From NCBI RefSeq assembly GCF_009735685.1, contig NZ_WHPN01000333.1, forward strand, positions 1 to 39,156: 39,156 nucleotides of DNA, read 5' to 3'. The DNA comes from Streptomyces lycii (GTDB lineage: Bacteria > Actinomycetota > Actinomycetes > Streptomycetales > Streptomycetaceae). Below are positions 8,422 through 16,117 of the stretch, piece by piece. The translations under genes and the position numbers were made by a program. Under the pieces are notes generated by a model. That model searched no databases. It saw only the letters and a program-made list of their open reading frames with translations, and was not told where the DNA came from. How positions within the stretch are numbered: position 1 is the first letter of the stretch; each line of letters starts with the position of its first letter.

Positions 8422-9027
8422 ATGAACGATCGCATGGTGTGGATCGACTGCGAGATGACCGGCCTCTCGCTGTCCGACGACGCTCTCATCGAGGTGGCCG
8501 CGCTGGTCACCGACTCGGAGCTGAACGTGCTCGGCGAGGGGGTGGACATCGTGATCCGCCCGCCCGCCGAGGCACTCACCACCATGCCGGAGGTGGTGCG
8601 CGAGATGCACACCACCTCCGGGCTGCTGGCCGAGCTGGACGGCGGCACCACACTGCAGGAGGCGCAGCGGCAGGTGCTGGACTACATCCGCGAGCACGTC
8701 CCGGAGCGCGGCAGGGCCCCGCTGTGCGGGAACTCCGTCGGCACCGACCGGGGCTTCCTGTCCCGGGACATGCCGGACCTGGAGAGCTATCTCCACTACC
8801 GGATCGTCGACGTCTCCTCGGTCAAGGAGCTGGCCCGCCGCTGGTATCCGCGGGCCTACTTCAACAGCCCGGCGAAGAGCGGGAACCACCGGGCGCTGGC
8901 CGACATCCGGGAGAGCATCGCCGAGCTGCGCTACTACCGCGAGGCGGTCTTCGTACCGCAGCCGGGGCCGGACTCGGAGACGGCGAAGACGCTCGCCGCG
9001 AAGCACGTGGTGCCCGCCGCGAGCTGA
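8422..9027 (+). CDS. orn: Oligoribonuclease (DEDDh 3'-5' exonuclease)
   Basis: A 201-aa exonuclease that degrades 2-5-nt RNAs, including pGpG from c-di-GMP turnover, to mononucleotides. DEDDh motifs are visible: [10 protein letters not shown] (D, E) near the N-terminus, [13 protein letters not shown] with a following D in the middle, and [12 protein letters not shown] (H, D) at the C-terminus. Length is normal. I prefer ATG 8422 ([14 protein letters not shown]). Alternatives are GTG 8413, giving a GTGA overlap with the adpA stop, and ATG 8434. AGAGG overlaps the intergenic bases, so translation is probably coupled to adpA. The adpA-orn pair is conserved in Streptomyces. A weak hairpin follows. 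Confidence 0.96.
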   Translation: MNDRMVWIDCEMTGLSLSDDALIEVAALVTDSELNVLGEGVDIVIRPPAEALTTMPEVVREMHTTSGLLAELDGGTTLQEAQRQVLDYIREHVPERGRAPLCGNSVGTDRGFLSRDMPDLESYLHYRIVDVSSVKELARRWYPRAYFNSPAKSGNHRALADIRESIAELRYYREAVFVPQPGPDSETAKTLAAKHVVPAAS

Positions 9028-9047
9028 CCGCGGCCGGCGCCCGCGGT
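9027..9047 (+). terminator. Weak terminator-like hairpin after orn
   Basis: A 7-bp perfect stem (ACCGCGG with CCGCGGT) and a 7-nt loop begin at the last base of the orn stop. It may end or attenuate the adpA-orn transcript. Confidence 0.4.
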
Positions 9048-9150
9048 GCGCTCCCGGAGGCCCGGGGCGCGCCGCGGAAAGCCGGGCGCGAGCACCCCTG
9101 CGGAGCGTGTACACTTTTTCTCGGCCGGTACGGAAAGTGACCGGTCATGC

Positions 9151-9186
9151 GAATGTCATCGTGAGTGTCATCATGAATGTCATCGT
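9151..9186. repeat. 12-bp tandem repeat (3 copies) in front of tRNA-His
   Basis: GAATGTCATCGT (9151-9162), GAGTGTCATCAT (9163-9174) and GAATGTCATCGT (9175-9186) are followed by a decaying copy. They end 9 bp before the mature tRNA. The possible extended -10 sequence TGTACACT (9108-9115) lies upstream. If it is used, the repeats fall in the transcribed tRNA 5' leader. Confidence 0.75.
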
Positions 9187-9195
9187 GAATACGTG

Positions 9196-9268
9196 GTGGG
9201 TATAGCTCAGCTGGTAGAGCACCTGGTTGTGGTCCAGGATGTCGCGGGTTCAAGTCCCGTTACTCACC
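9196..9268 (+). tRNA. tRNA-His (anticodon GTG)
   Basis: A 73-nt cloverleaf. The acceptor stem GTGGGTA pairs with TACTCAC with one G-U. The anticodon stem CCTGG/CCAGG encloses TTGTGGT with anticodon GTG. The T-arm is GCGGGTTCAAGTCCCGT. A G at 9195 can act as the encoded G-1 opposite C73 (9268), the identity element of histidine tRNAs. CCA is not encoded. Confidence 0.97.
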
Positions 9269-9274
9269 CTCGCA

Positions 9275-9314
9275 GACCGGAGCCCCGGCCGTTTCGACGG
9301 CCGGGGCTCCGGTC
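9275..9314 (+). terminator. Terminator after tRNA-His
   Basis: A perfect 17-bp stem (9275-9291 with 9298-9314) with a 6-nt loop begins 6 nt after the tRNA 3' end. Confidence 0.85.
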
Positions 9315-9624
9315 GTTCCGGTCGTTCCGTTGGCTGCGGCTCTACGGCTTCCCCCGGTGTTCCGCGTCACTGGTGTCCCGCGCCACCGGAACCGGCGGGC
9401 AGACCGGCGAGCGGGACCCGCGCGGCCAGGTGATACGGGCCACACGGGGCGGGGCCGCCCGCCACGGACCGCCACGCACCGCCCCTCAGCGCCCGTCCGC
9501 CCGCGCCGGCGGACCCCCGTGCCGGCCTGTGACCGAAACGGCCGCAGCGGCCTGTGGCCGGTGTGACCGAAGGGCCTGTGGGCGGTGTGGCCGAGGCGGC
9601 CGGGGCGGCCTGTGGCCGGCCGGT

Positions 9625-9687
9625 GTGACCGAAGCTGCCGAGGCGGCCGAGACGGTCGAAACTGCCGAGGCGGTAGAAGCAGTCGAA
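9625..9687. repeat. 9-bp tandem repeat, seven copies
   Basis: Seven consecutive nonamers run from GTGACCGAA to GCAGTCGAA, with a loose consensus RCNGYCGAR. They end 8 bp before the sulfotransferase stop codon. Read in one plus frame they give Ala/Val-Glu-rich triplets, but no gene start or codon bias supports a protein. The rest of the 9315-9695 gap is low-complexity GC-rich sequence in which I see no gene. Confidence 0.7.
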
Positions 9688-9695
9688 GCGGCCCG

Positions 9696-10592
9696 TCAGA
9701 CCCGGTAGCCCCAACGCGCGGCGATCTTGCGCAGGTCCTCGGTCAGCAGCGCGTTCTCCTCCGCGGTCACGGGCCGGGCGGGCTGGATCCGGCCGGACAT
9801 GATGTTGCCGCTCCAGTCCCCCAGCTGCGGCCGGTACGGCCCGTGGTCGAGCCGCCCGTACTCCAGCAGCCCCGGTTCCCAGGGCACGCCGAGGAAGTCG
9901 CAGATCTCCCGGGTCACGCGCTCCGGTTCGGCGGTCAGCTCCTCGTACGCCACCGTCAGCCCCGGCAGTGCGCGCCCGGCCTCCTCCAGATGCTCCGCGT
10001 AGTCGGTCACCTCCTCGAGCACCTCGGCGCGCCCGGCTCCGTCGCGCCGGTTCATCAGCGAGCCGACGACGGCGGCCGGGTGCCGCCGGAGGAAGAGGAA
10101 GCGGGCGTTCGGCCAGCAGCGGGCGACCCGCTGCCAGGCGAGGGTGTTCGCGGGCGTCTTGTCGACGATCAGCCGCTTGCCGCTCCGTTCGAGTTCGAGG
10201 TGGAGCACCCGGTCCCACAGGATGTGTTCGAGTTCCTGCTTGTCGAGTTGCAGCTCGCGCATGGCCGCGGCGGTGAAGTCCCGGGCCAGCCGCACCTGGA
10301 CCGTCCGCAGATGCATCTCGTGCGGCGCCCGGATCTGCGAGTGGCTGTTGAGCAGGACCCGCAGCAGGGTGGAGCCCGAGCGGACGGGCGAGAGGACGAA
10401 CACCGGGGAATCGACCAGGCGCGGCGCCCTGGGGACCGTGCACTTCCCGTCGCCCGCCGGGTCCTCCGGGGAGAGGCCGTCCGGAGCGCCGGACCGCCGT
10501 ACCGGCGGCCGGAACGCCTCGGCCAGCAGCCGGGCTCTCCGCCGCAGGCCCTTGCGCACCATGTCCCGCCGCGCCACGCGTGTCGCGCTCAT
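9696..10592 (-). CDS. Sulfotransferase family protein (PAPS-dependent, P-loop)
   Basis: A 298-aa protein of the Sulfotransfer_3 type, predicted to move sulfate from PAPS to a hydroxyl or amine acceptor. The 5'-phosphosulfate-binding loop is VFVLSPVRSGSTLLRVLL (about residues 65-82). Further matches are VDKTPANT and the 3'-phosphate-binding region RFLFLRRHPAAVVGSLMNRR. A C-terminal GRL-containing region (LEYGRLDHG) precedes a family-typical end. No signal peptide is seen; the N-terminal 60 residues are basic. ATG 10592 is chosen because AGGAGAGG ends 6 nt upstream; a GTG lies one codon earlier. It is divergent from the cellulase gene. The acceptor is unknown. It sits between tRNA-His and a cellulase, perhaps as accessory cargo. 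Confidence 0.87.
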   Translation of the reverse strand: MSATRVARRDMVRKGLRRRARLLAEAFRPPVRRSGAPDGLSPEDPAGDGKCTVPRAPRLVDSPVFVLSPVRSGSTLLRVLLNSHSQIRAPHEMHLRTVQVRLARDFTAAAMRELQLDKQELEHILWDRVLHLELERSGKRLIVDKTPANTLAWQRVARCWPNARFLFLRRHPAAVVGSLMNRRDGAGRAEVLEEVTDYAEHLEEAGRALPGLTVAYEELTAEPERVTREICDFLGVPWEPGLLEYGRLDHGPYRPQLGDWSGNIMSGRIQPARPVTAEENALLTEDLRKIAARWGYRV

Positions 10593-10811
10593 CACTCACC
10601 TCTCCTCGTCCCGGCCGTCACGGCCGCACCTGGTCCACCGGACATCCGAGGGCACCGGGGAGAACGGCCGACGACGGCGAGGTGAGCGGCAGGCGCCCGG
10701 CGCGCCGGGAAACCGTGTGCGTCCCCAGCGCCGCCGCCCGCCGCGGCGCGGGAACCGCTGCCCGCAGGCACCGCCCCGGAGCTCCAGGAAAGGGATATTT
10801 CAACAGTCAAA

Positions 10812-10825
10812 TGGGAGCGCTCCCA
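10812..10825. promoter_or_regulatory. CebR box 1: perfect TGGGAGCGCTCCCA
   Basis: A 14-bp perfect palindrome identical to the known CebR operator consensus of Streptomyces. It lies 390 bp upstream of the exocellulase start and 220 bp upstream of the divergent sulfotransferase start, so it could serve either gene or form a loop with box 2. Confidence 0.9.
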
Positions 10826-10912
10826 AGATCGGGCCCAACGCGAGTAGATTCGCTTCACACCACAAAAACGGGTGCTGTTCTGGGGTTTAAGAGATGGATT
10901 CAGTCGGCACCC

Positions 10913-10942
10913 TTGTTGACCCAGGCACCTTGTGGCTAGGGT
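10913..10942 (+). promoter_or_regulatory. Candidate promoter of the exocellulase gene
   Basis: TTGTTG (10913-10918) and TAGGGT (10937-10942) are separated by 18 bp, a fair match to a vegetative Streptomyces promoter. The predicted start near 10949 puts CebR box 2 at about +8 to +21, which would suit repression. An overlapping TTGACC would give only a 15-16 bp spacer. Confidence 0.5.
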
Positions 10943-10955
10943 CTGGGCCGACCGG

Positions 10956-10969
10956 TGGGAGCGCTTCCA
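10956..10969. promoter_or_regulatory. CebR box 2: TGGGAGCGCTTCCA
   Basis: This differs from the perfect palindrome at one position. It lies just downstream of the candidate exocellulase promoter and 245 bp before its ATG. A further core GAGCGCTC occurs 8 bp downstream (10976-10983), but its flanks do not match. Confidence 0.85.
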
Positions 10970-11214
10970 TTACGTGGAGCGCTCAGCGCCCGCGGCAGAT
11001 CCCCCACCTCCGCGGTAGTTCCGGCGGTCCACCGAGAGCCGGCGGCCCGGCGCGGCGCACCCGCCGCGCGGGATCCCGACCGACCTGCCACCGGCTCCGG
11101 TCCCCACCCCCACAAGGCCCCCACACTCCGGCGCAGCCCGCGCCGGGGCCGCCCCCTCCTGGGCAGGGCCGGTACGCGCGCAACCATCTGCAGGATCTAC
11201 CGAAGGATTCACTG

Positions 11215-12972
11215 ATGAGCCGCACCACCCCACAGCACCGCCGCGGGCGCCCAAGATCCGCCGCCCTCGCGGCGTGCGCCCTCGTCCTCGCGGCGGCCGG
11301 CACCGGCACCGCGCTCACCGGCAGCGCGTCGGCGGCACCCGCCGCGGGCTGCACGGTCGACTACAAGATCCAGAACGAGTGGGCCACCGGTTTCACCACC
11401 GAGATCACCGTGCAGAACACCGGCACGGCCCTCAGCTCCTGGGACGTCGAGTGGACGTTCGCGGGCAACCAGCAGGTGACCCAGGGCTGGAACGCCGACG
11501 TCTCCCAGAGCGGCAGGAACGTCACGGCGAGCAGCCCGTCCTGGGGCGGATCGCTGGCCGCCGGGGGCAGCGCGAACTTCGGTTTCCAGGCCACGTACAG
11601 CGGCAGCAACGCCGTCCCGGCCTCCTTCACGCTGAACGGCGTCACCTGCACGGCCGACGGCAGCGACCCCGGTGACCCGGGCGATCCCGGGGGCCCCGGC
11701 GACCCGGTCGACCCGCCCGGTGGCCGCGTGGACAACCCGTACGAGGGCGCCCAGGTCTACGTCAACCCGGACTGGTCCGCCCAGGCGGCCGAGAGCGGCG
11801 GCGAGGCGGTCGCCGACCAGCCCACCGCGGTGTGGCTGGACCGGATCGCCGCGATCGACTCCGGCTCCGCGGGCGAGAACACCATGGGGCTGCGGGACCA
11901 CCTCGACGCCGCCCTGGAGCAGGGCGCCGACGTCCTCCAGATGGTCACGTACAACCTGCCCGGGCGTGACTGCGCCGCCCTGGCCTCCAACGGTGAGCTG
12001 GGCCCGGAGGAGATCGACCGCTACAAGAACGAGTTCATCGACCCGATCGCGGAGATCCTCTCGGACCCGGCCTACGCCGATCTGAGGATCGTCAACACCA
12101 TCGAGATCGACTCGCTGCCGAACCTCGTCACCAACGTCGGTGACCGCGCGACCGCCACCGAGAACTGCGACGAGATGCTGGCCAACGGCAACTACGTCGA
12201 GGGCGTCGGCTACGCGCTCGCCACCTTCGGTGACATCGAGAACGTCTACAACTACATCGACATCGGCCACCACGGCTGGATCGGCTGGGACGACAACTTC
12301 ACCGCCACCGCCGAGCTGCTGCACGAGGCCGCGAACACGGCCGGCGCCACCGTCGACGACGTGGCCGGTTTCGCCGCCAACGTCGCCAACTACGGTTCGA
12401 TCGAGGAGCCGTACTTCTCGATCGACGACACCGTCAACGGCACCAGCGTGCGCCAGTCCACCTGGGTCGACTGGAACCGCTACGCGGACATCCAGACCTT
12501 CTCGCAGGCGTTCCGCGAGGAGGCCATCTCGGCCGGCTTCAACAACGACGTCGGCGTCATCATCGACACCTCCCGCAACGGCTGGGGCGGCCCCGACCGT
12601 CCCACCGGTCCCGTGGAGGGCGCGGCCACCGTCGACGAGTACGTGGACGGCAGCCGCATCGACCGCCGCATCCAGCAGGGCAACTGGTGCAACCAGTCCG
12701 GTGCCGGCCTCGGTGAGCGGCCGGCCGCCGCTCCGGCCACCGGTATCGACGCCTACGCGTGGATCAAGCCCCCGGGTGAGTCGGACGGCTCCTCGTCCGA
12801 GATCGAGAACGACGAGGGCAAGGGCTTCGACCGGATGTGCGACCCGACCTACGAGGGCAACCCGAGGAACAACAACAACATGTCGGGCGCCCTCCCGGGC
12901 GCCCCGGTCTCGGGCCACTGGTTCCAGGCGCAGTTCGAAGAGCTGCTGGCGAACGCCCACCCGGCGCTGTAG
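11215..12972 (+). CDS. Secreted exocellulase / cellobiohydrolase (CBM2-GH6)
   Basis: A 585-aa extracellular enzyme expected to release cellobiose from cellulose non-reducing ends by inversion. Residues 1-41 are a signal peptide (basic start, LAACALVLAAAG core, ASA-A cleavage). CBM2 spans about 45-145, with Cys near both ends and conserved Trp residues. A Pro/Gly/Asp linker follows (about 148-165). The GH6 catalytic domain fills the rest: D252 in LPGRDCAALASNGE and D299 in EIDSLPNLV match the two catalytic-region aspartates of GH6. The long C-terminal part resembles exo-acting enzymes such as Thermobifida Cel6B and Streptomyces GuxA. ATG 11215 follows GAAGGA. Two CebR boxes upstream tie it to cellobiose induction. 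Confidence 0.95.
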   Translation: MSRTTPQHRRGRPRSAALAACALVLAAAGTGTALTGSASAAPAAGCTVDYKIQNEWATGFTTEITVQNTGTALSSWDVEWTFAGNQQVTQGWNADVSQSGRNVTASSPSWGGSLAAGGSANFGFQATYSGSNAVPASFTLNGVTCTADGSDPGDPGDPGGPGDPVDPPGGRVDNPYEGAQVYVNPDWSAQAAESGGEAVADQPTAVWLDRIAAIDSGSAGENTMGLRDHLDAALEQGADVLQMVTYNLPGRDCAALASNGELGPEEIDRYKNEFIDPIAEILSDPAYADLRIVNTIEIDSLPNLVTNVGDRATATENCDEMLANGNYVEGVGYALATFGDIENVYNYIDIGHHGWIGWDDNFTATAELLHEAANTAGATVDDVAGFAANVANYGSIEEPYFSIDDTVNGTSVRQSTWVDWNRYADIQTFSQAFREEAISAGFNNDVGVIIDTSRNGWGGPDRPTGPVEGAATVDEYVDGSRIDRRIQQGNWCNQSGAGLGERPAAAPATGIDAYAWIKPPGESDGSSSEIENDEGKGFDRMCDPTYEGNPRNNNNMSGALPGAPVSGHWFQAQFEELLANAHPAL

Positions 12973-12980
12973 CCGCTGGT

Positions 12981-13012
12981 GACGTGGAGGCCGCGGCGGC
13001 TGCCTCCACGTC
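12981..13012 (+). terminator. Terminator 1 after the exocellulase gene
   Basis: An 11-bp perfect stem (12981-12991 with 13002-13012) and a 10-nt loop, 8 nt beyond the stop. Confidence 0.75.
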
Positions 13013-13089
13013 CCGCCGCCGCAATTCGGCGGCCGGGTGCGACAGGAGTCCGTGAGCTCACAGCGACCGGAGCGGCGGGCTTCCCCGCA

Positions 13090-13120
13090 GGAGGGGGCCG
13101 GTTTTCCGCCGGCCCCCTCC
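13090..13120. terminator. Terminator 2 between convergent exocellulase and cebR
   Basis: A 12-bp perfect GC stem (13090-13101 with 13109-13120) around a TTTT-containing 7-nt loop. It could stop transcription from either side. Confidence 0.7.
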
Positions 13121-13149
13121 GTGCCGCCGTCCGCGCCCCGCCCGTCCGC

Positions 13150-13218
13150 GGGCGCGGGCGCAGGCACGGCACGGGCGCAGGCGCGGACGTAGGCGCAGGC
13201 GCAGACGCGGGCGCGGGC
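13150..13218. repeat. Hexameric GC-rich low-complexity tract
   Basis: Irregular repetition of GGGCGC/AGGCGC hexamers fills the convergent space between the exocellulase and cebR. No gene is supported here. Confidence 0.55.
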
Positions 13219-13339
13219 TCATTCGCCGTCCCGGCGCGCGGGGCGGGGACGGGCGCGCTCCGGGCGGACAGTCCCAACCCGGTACGGACGCGCGTCGCAC
13301 CCTGACCCGAACGGACGCGGTTCGCTACGGCCCCGTCCC

Positions 13340-13403
13340 GGCACGAACCCGGCCCGGCACGAACGCGGCCCGGTACGAACCCGGCCCGGTACGGACGCGG
13401 CCC
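13340..13403. repeat. 16-bp tandem repeat, four copies
   Basis: Four 16-mers (13340, 13356, 13372, 13388) share the pattern GG(C/T)ACG(A/G)AC(C/G)CGGCCC. They lie 100 bp beyond the cebR stop, in the convergent intergenic space, where no gene is visible. Confidence 0.75.
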
Positions 13404-13503
13404 GCCGGACGGCCCCGGGCTCGCCGCCGGGGCAGCCCCCGGCCCCGGGACCAGGACGACCAGGACGACCAGGACGGCCGCCCCTTCCAGGACGGCCGCG
13501 CGG

Positions 13504-14532
13504 TCAGGACGACGCCCGCCGGATCAGCTCCGTAGTCAGCACCACCTGCGGGCGGTCGGGATCGCGTTCCCCGATCTCCGCCAGCAGCACGCGGGCCATC
13601 ATCCGGCCCATCTCCTCGGTCGGCTGCCGCACGCTGGTGAGCCCCGGATCCATGTGCCGGGCCACGGCCGAGTCGTCGAAGCCGACCAGCGCGACGTCCT
13701 CCGGCACCCGGCGGCCCTGCTCCCGCAGCACCTGCCGGGCGCCCGCCGCCATCACGTCGGAGGCGCAGAAGACCGCGTCCAGCTCCGGCCGGCGCTCCAG
13801 CAGCCGCGCCATCGCCCGCCGGCCGCCCTCCTCGGTGAAGTCCGCGGGCTCGACGAGGCCCTCGTCCGGCTCGTGCCCGGCCACCGCGAGCGCCTGCCGG
13901 TAGCCGTCGAGGCGGCACTGGGCGACGTACATGTCGAGCGGCCCGGTGATGGTCGCGACGCTCCGCCGCCCGCGGCCGATCAGGTGCTCGACGGCCGCGC
14001 TCGCGCCGCCGACGTTGTCGGAGTCGACGTACGGCACGGACTCGCCCGCCGCGCGGCGGCCGCTGAGCACCGCGGGCATCTCGATCTCCTCCAGCAGGTC
14101 GGGCAGCGGGTCGTCCGCGTGCACGGAGACGAGCAGCACGCCGTCGACCCGGTGGGCGCCGAGGAACTGGGCGAGCCGGTGGCGCTCCTTCGGGGTCCGG
14201 ATCAGGGTCAGCAGCAGCTGCATCTCGGTGTCGGCCAGCTCGGTGGAGATGCCGCGGATGATGTCCGAGAAGTACGGCTCGGCGAAGAGCCTGGTCTCGG
14301 TCTCGGGGATGACCAGCGCGATGGCGTCGGTGCGGTTGGCCGCCAGCGCCCTGGCGGCACGGTTCGGCACGTATCCCAGCTCGGCGACGGCCCGTTCGAC
14401 CGCCTCGCGGGTCCGCTCGCTGACCCGCGGCGAACCGTTGATCACACGGGACACCGTCCCCCGCCCGACACCCGCCCGGGCGGCGACCTGCTCCAGGGTG
14501 GGCCTGCCACCGCTTCTTCTCGTCCCCGTCAT
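13504..14532 (-). CDS. cebR: CebR, LacI-family repressor of cellobiose/cellotriose use
   Basis: A 342-aa cytoplasmic repressor. The LacI helix-turn-helix is at the N-terminus (RPTLEQVAARAGVGRGTVSRVINGS), followed by the hinge (YVPNRAARALAANRT) and a periplasmic-binding-like effector domain (ALVIPE... to VALVGFDDS). Members bind TGGGAGCGCTCCCA and release it on binding cellobiose or cellotriose. ATG 14532 is chosen for GGGAGG 7 nt upstream; an ATG at 14577 would add 15 residues before the HTH. It is divergent from cebEFG, with a box in the shared 256-bp gap. Four boxes in this window support the specificity. Confidence 0.95.
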   Translation of the reverse strand: MTGTRRSGGRPTLEQVAARAGVGRGTVSRVINGSPRVSERTREAVERAVAELGYVPNRAARALAANRTDAIALVIPETETRLFAEPYFSDIIRGISTELADTEMQLLLTLIRTPKERHRLAQFLGAHRVDGVLLVSVHADDPLPDLLEEIEMPAVLSGRRAAGESVPYVDSDNVGGASAAVEHLIGRGRRSVATITGPLDMYVAQCRLDGYRQALAVAGHEPDEGLVEPADFTEEGGRRAMARLLERRPELDAVFCASDVMAAGARQVLREQGRRVPEDVALVGFDDSAVARHMDPGLTSVRQPTEEMGRMMARVLLAEIGERDPDRPQVVLTTELIRRASS

Positions 14533-14619
14533 TGGGTCGCCTCCCGCTCTTGGCCTGTTCTCGGGCGCTTCCGCCATTCAACATCACCCGGGCCGGGGCA
14601 ACTCCCGCTGTTCATAACC

Positions 14620-14648
14620 TTGACACCCCATCATGGCTCGGTGACCCT
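14620..14648 (+). promoter_or_regulatory. Candidate cebE promoter
   Basis: A consensus TTGACA (14620-14625) and, after 17 bp, a poor -10 (GACCCT, 14643-14648). The expected start near 14655 would again place the CebR box just downstream, as at the exocellulase promoter. The -10 match is weak. Confidence 0.4.
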
Positions 14649-14663
14649 TCAAGACATCACGGA

Positions 14664-14677
14664 TGAGAGCGCTCTCA
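14664..14677. promoter_or_regulatory. CebR box 3: TGAGAGCGCTCTCA, cebR-cebE gap
   Basis: A perfect 14-bp palindrome with symmetric changes at positions 3 and 12 relative to TGGGAGCGCTCCCA. It is 125 bp before cebE and 132 bp before the divergent cebR start, so it can control both. Confidence 0.85.
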
Positions 14678-14788
14678 AGCCGGGGGGTTCCTACAGTTCC
14701 CGTACGCACTCTTCACCCGTCCGAACAGCACCGTCTCACTCCCCGGGGTCGTTGGCAGGACACGGGGGCGCAAAAACAGGAGGATGTC

Positions 14789-16117
14789 ATGCACAGAACG
14801 ATCCGGCCGGGGCGGCGCTCCACGGCCCTCGCGGTCGCCGCCACGCTGGGCGCATGCCTGCTCGCGGGCTGTGCCGACGACGGTGGCGGCGGCGGTTCGG
14901 CAGACGCGGGCGAGGACGCGGGCGGCAAGAAGGTCGTCACGGTGGGTGTCTTCGGCGTCTTCGGGTACAAGCAGGCCGGGCTCTACGACGAGTACGAGAA
15001 ATTGAACCCGGACGTCACCATCAAGGAGACGTCGATCGAGCGGGCCGACCAGTATTTCCCGCAGCTCCTCACCCATCTGGGCACCGGCAGCGGCCTCCAG
15101 GACATCCAGGCCGTCGAGGTCGGCAATGTCGCCGAGACGGTCAACAAGCACGCCGACAAGTTCGTCGACCTGGGCAGCGCCGAGGGTGTCGACAAGAACA
15201 ACTGGCTGGACTGGAAGGCCGCCCAGGCCACCACGAAGGACGGCAAGATGATCGGCCTCGGCACCGACATCGGGCCGATGGCCATGTGCTACCGCAAGGA
15301 CCTCTTCGAGAAGGCCGGGCTGCCCAGCGACCGCGACGAGGTCGGCAAGCTGTGGGCCGGCGACTGGCAGAAGTACCTCGAGACCGGCGAGCGCTACATG
15401 GACAAGGCGCCCTCCGGCACGGTCTTCACGGACTCGGCCGCCGGCCTCTACAACGCGGCCCTCTCCAGCAACGTCGAGCGCTATTACGACAAGAGCGGCA
15501 AGCTCGTCTACCGGGACAGCCCGGCGGTGAAGGAAGCCTGGAACCTGTCGATGGACGCCATCGAAGGCAAGATGACGGCCAAGCTCAAGCAGTTCGACAA
15601 GACCTGGGACCAGGCCTACGCCAACGGCCGCTTCGCCAGCGTCGCCTGCCCGCCGTGGATGCTCGGCTACATCAAGGAGAAGGCCGGCGAGAAGGCGGCG
15701 GACCAGTGGGACGTCGCGCCCGCGCCCAAGCCCGCGAACTGGGGCGGCTCCTTCCTGACCGTGCCGGAGGCCGCCAAGAACAAGGAAGAGGCGATCAAGC
15801 TCGCCGCCTGGCTGACCGCCCCCGAGCAGCAGGCCAAGCTGTTCGAGAAGCAGGCCAGCTTCCCCAGCTCGCAGGCCGCCCTCGAGCTGCCGGCCGTCGC
15901 CGACGCCAAGCACGAGTACTTCGGTGACGCCCCGATCGGCGAGATCTTCGGCAAGGCCGCGGAGAACATCCCGACGCTGGTGCTCGGCGAGAAGGACCTC
16001 GCAGTCGGGACCGCCATCACCGACATCGGCATCCTCCAGGTCGAGCAGCAGGGCAAGTCGCCCGAGGAGGGCTGGGAAGCCGCTGTGAAGAACGTCGACA
16101 ACCTGCTGGACCAGTGA
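14789..16117 (+). CDS. cebE: CebE, cellobiose/cellotriose-binding lipoprotein
   Basis: A 442-aa ABC-type extracellular sugar-binding protein (SBP family 1). A lipoprotein signal peptide ends in the lipobox LLAG-C28, followed by a Gly/Asp-rich spacer that anchors the protein to the membrane surface. The mature part starts VVTVGVFGVFGYKQAGLYDEY. ATG 14789 follows a perfect AGGAGG by 5 nt. It delivers cello-oligosaccharides to CebF/CebG; the ATPase is not in the operon, and in Streptomyces the shared ATPase MsiK serves this role. The stop overlaps the likely cebF start (GTGA). CebR box 3 lies upstream. The substrate is inferred from synteny and operators. Confidence 0.95.
   Translation: MHRTIRPGRRSTALAVAATLGACLLAGCADDGGGGGSADAGEDAGGKKVVTVGVFGVFGYKQAGLYDEYEKLNPDVTIKETSIERADQYFPQLLTHLGTGSGLQDIQAVEVGNVAETVNKHADKFVDLGSAEGVDKNNWLDWKAAQATTKDGKMIGLGTDIGPMAMCYRKDLFEKAGLPSDRDEVGKLWAGDWQKYLETGERYMDKAPSGTVFTDSAAGLYNAALSSNVERYYDKSGKLVYRDSPAVKEAWNLSMDAIEGKMTAKLKQFDKTWDQAYANGRFASVACPPWMLGYIKEKAGEKAADQWDVAPAPKPANWGGSFLTVPEAAKNKEEAIKLAAWLTAPEQQAKLFEKQASFPSSQAALELPAVADAKHEYFGDAPIGEIFGKAAENIPTLVLGEKDLAVGTAITDIGILQVEQQGKSPEEGWEAAVKNVDNLLDQ

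Noticed and set aside
9195..9270. tRNA-His as an integration site of a mobile element
   Set aside because: No integrase gene and no second copy of the tRNA 3' end is visible in the window.
9046..9708. Plus-strand gene with an Ala/Val-Glu repeat C-terminus
   Set aside because: It runs through tRNA-His and its terminator and derives its end from the 9-bp minisatellite.
10974..10987. Third CebR box in the cellulase promoter region
   Set aside because: The core GAGCGCTC is present, but the flanking three bases on each side do not match the 14-bp consensus.
10894..11214. N-terminal extension of the exocellulase by 107 codons
   Set aside because: It would put the signal peptide internally and translate the CebR box and promoter region. 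ATG 11215 has a good ribosome site.
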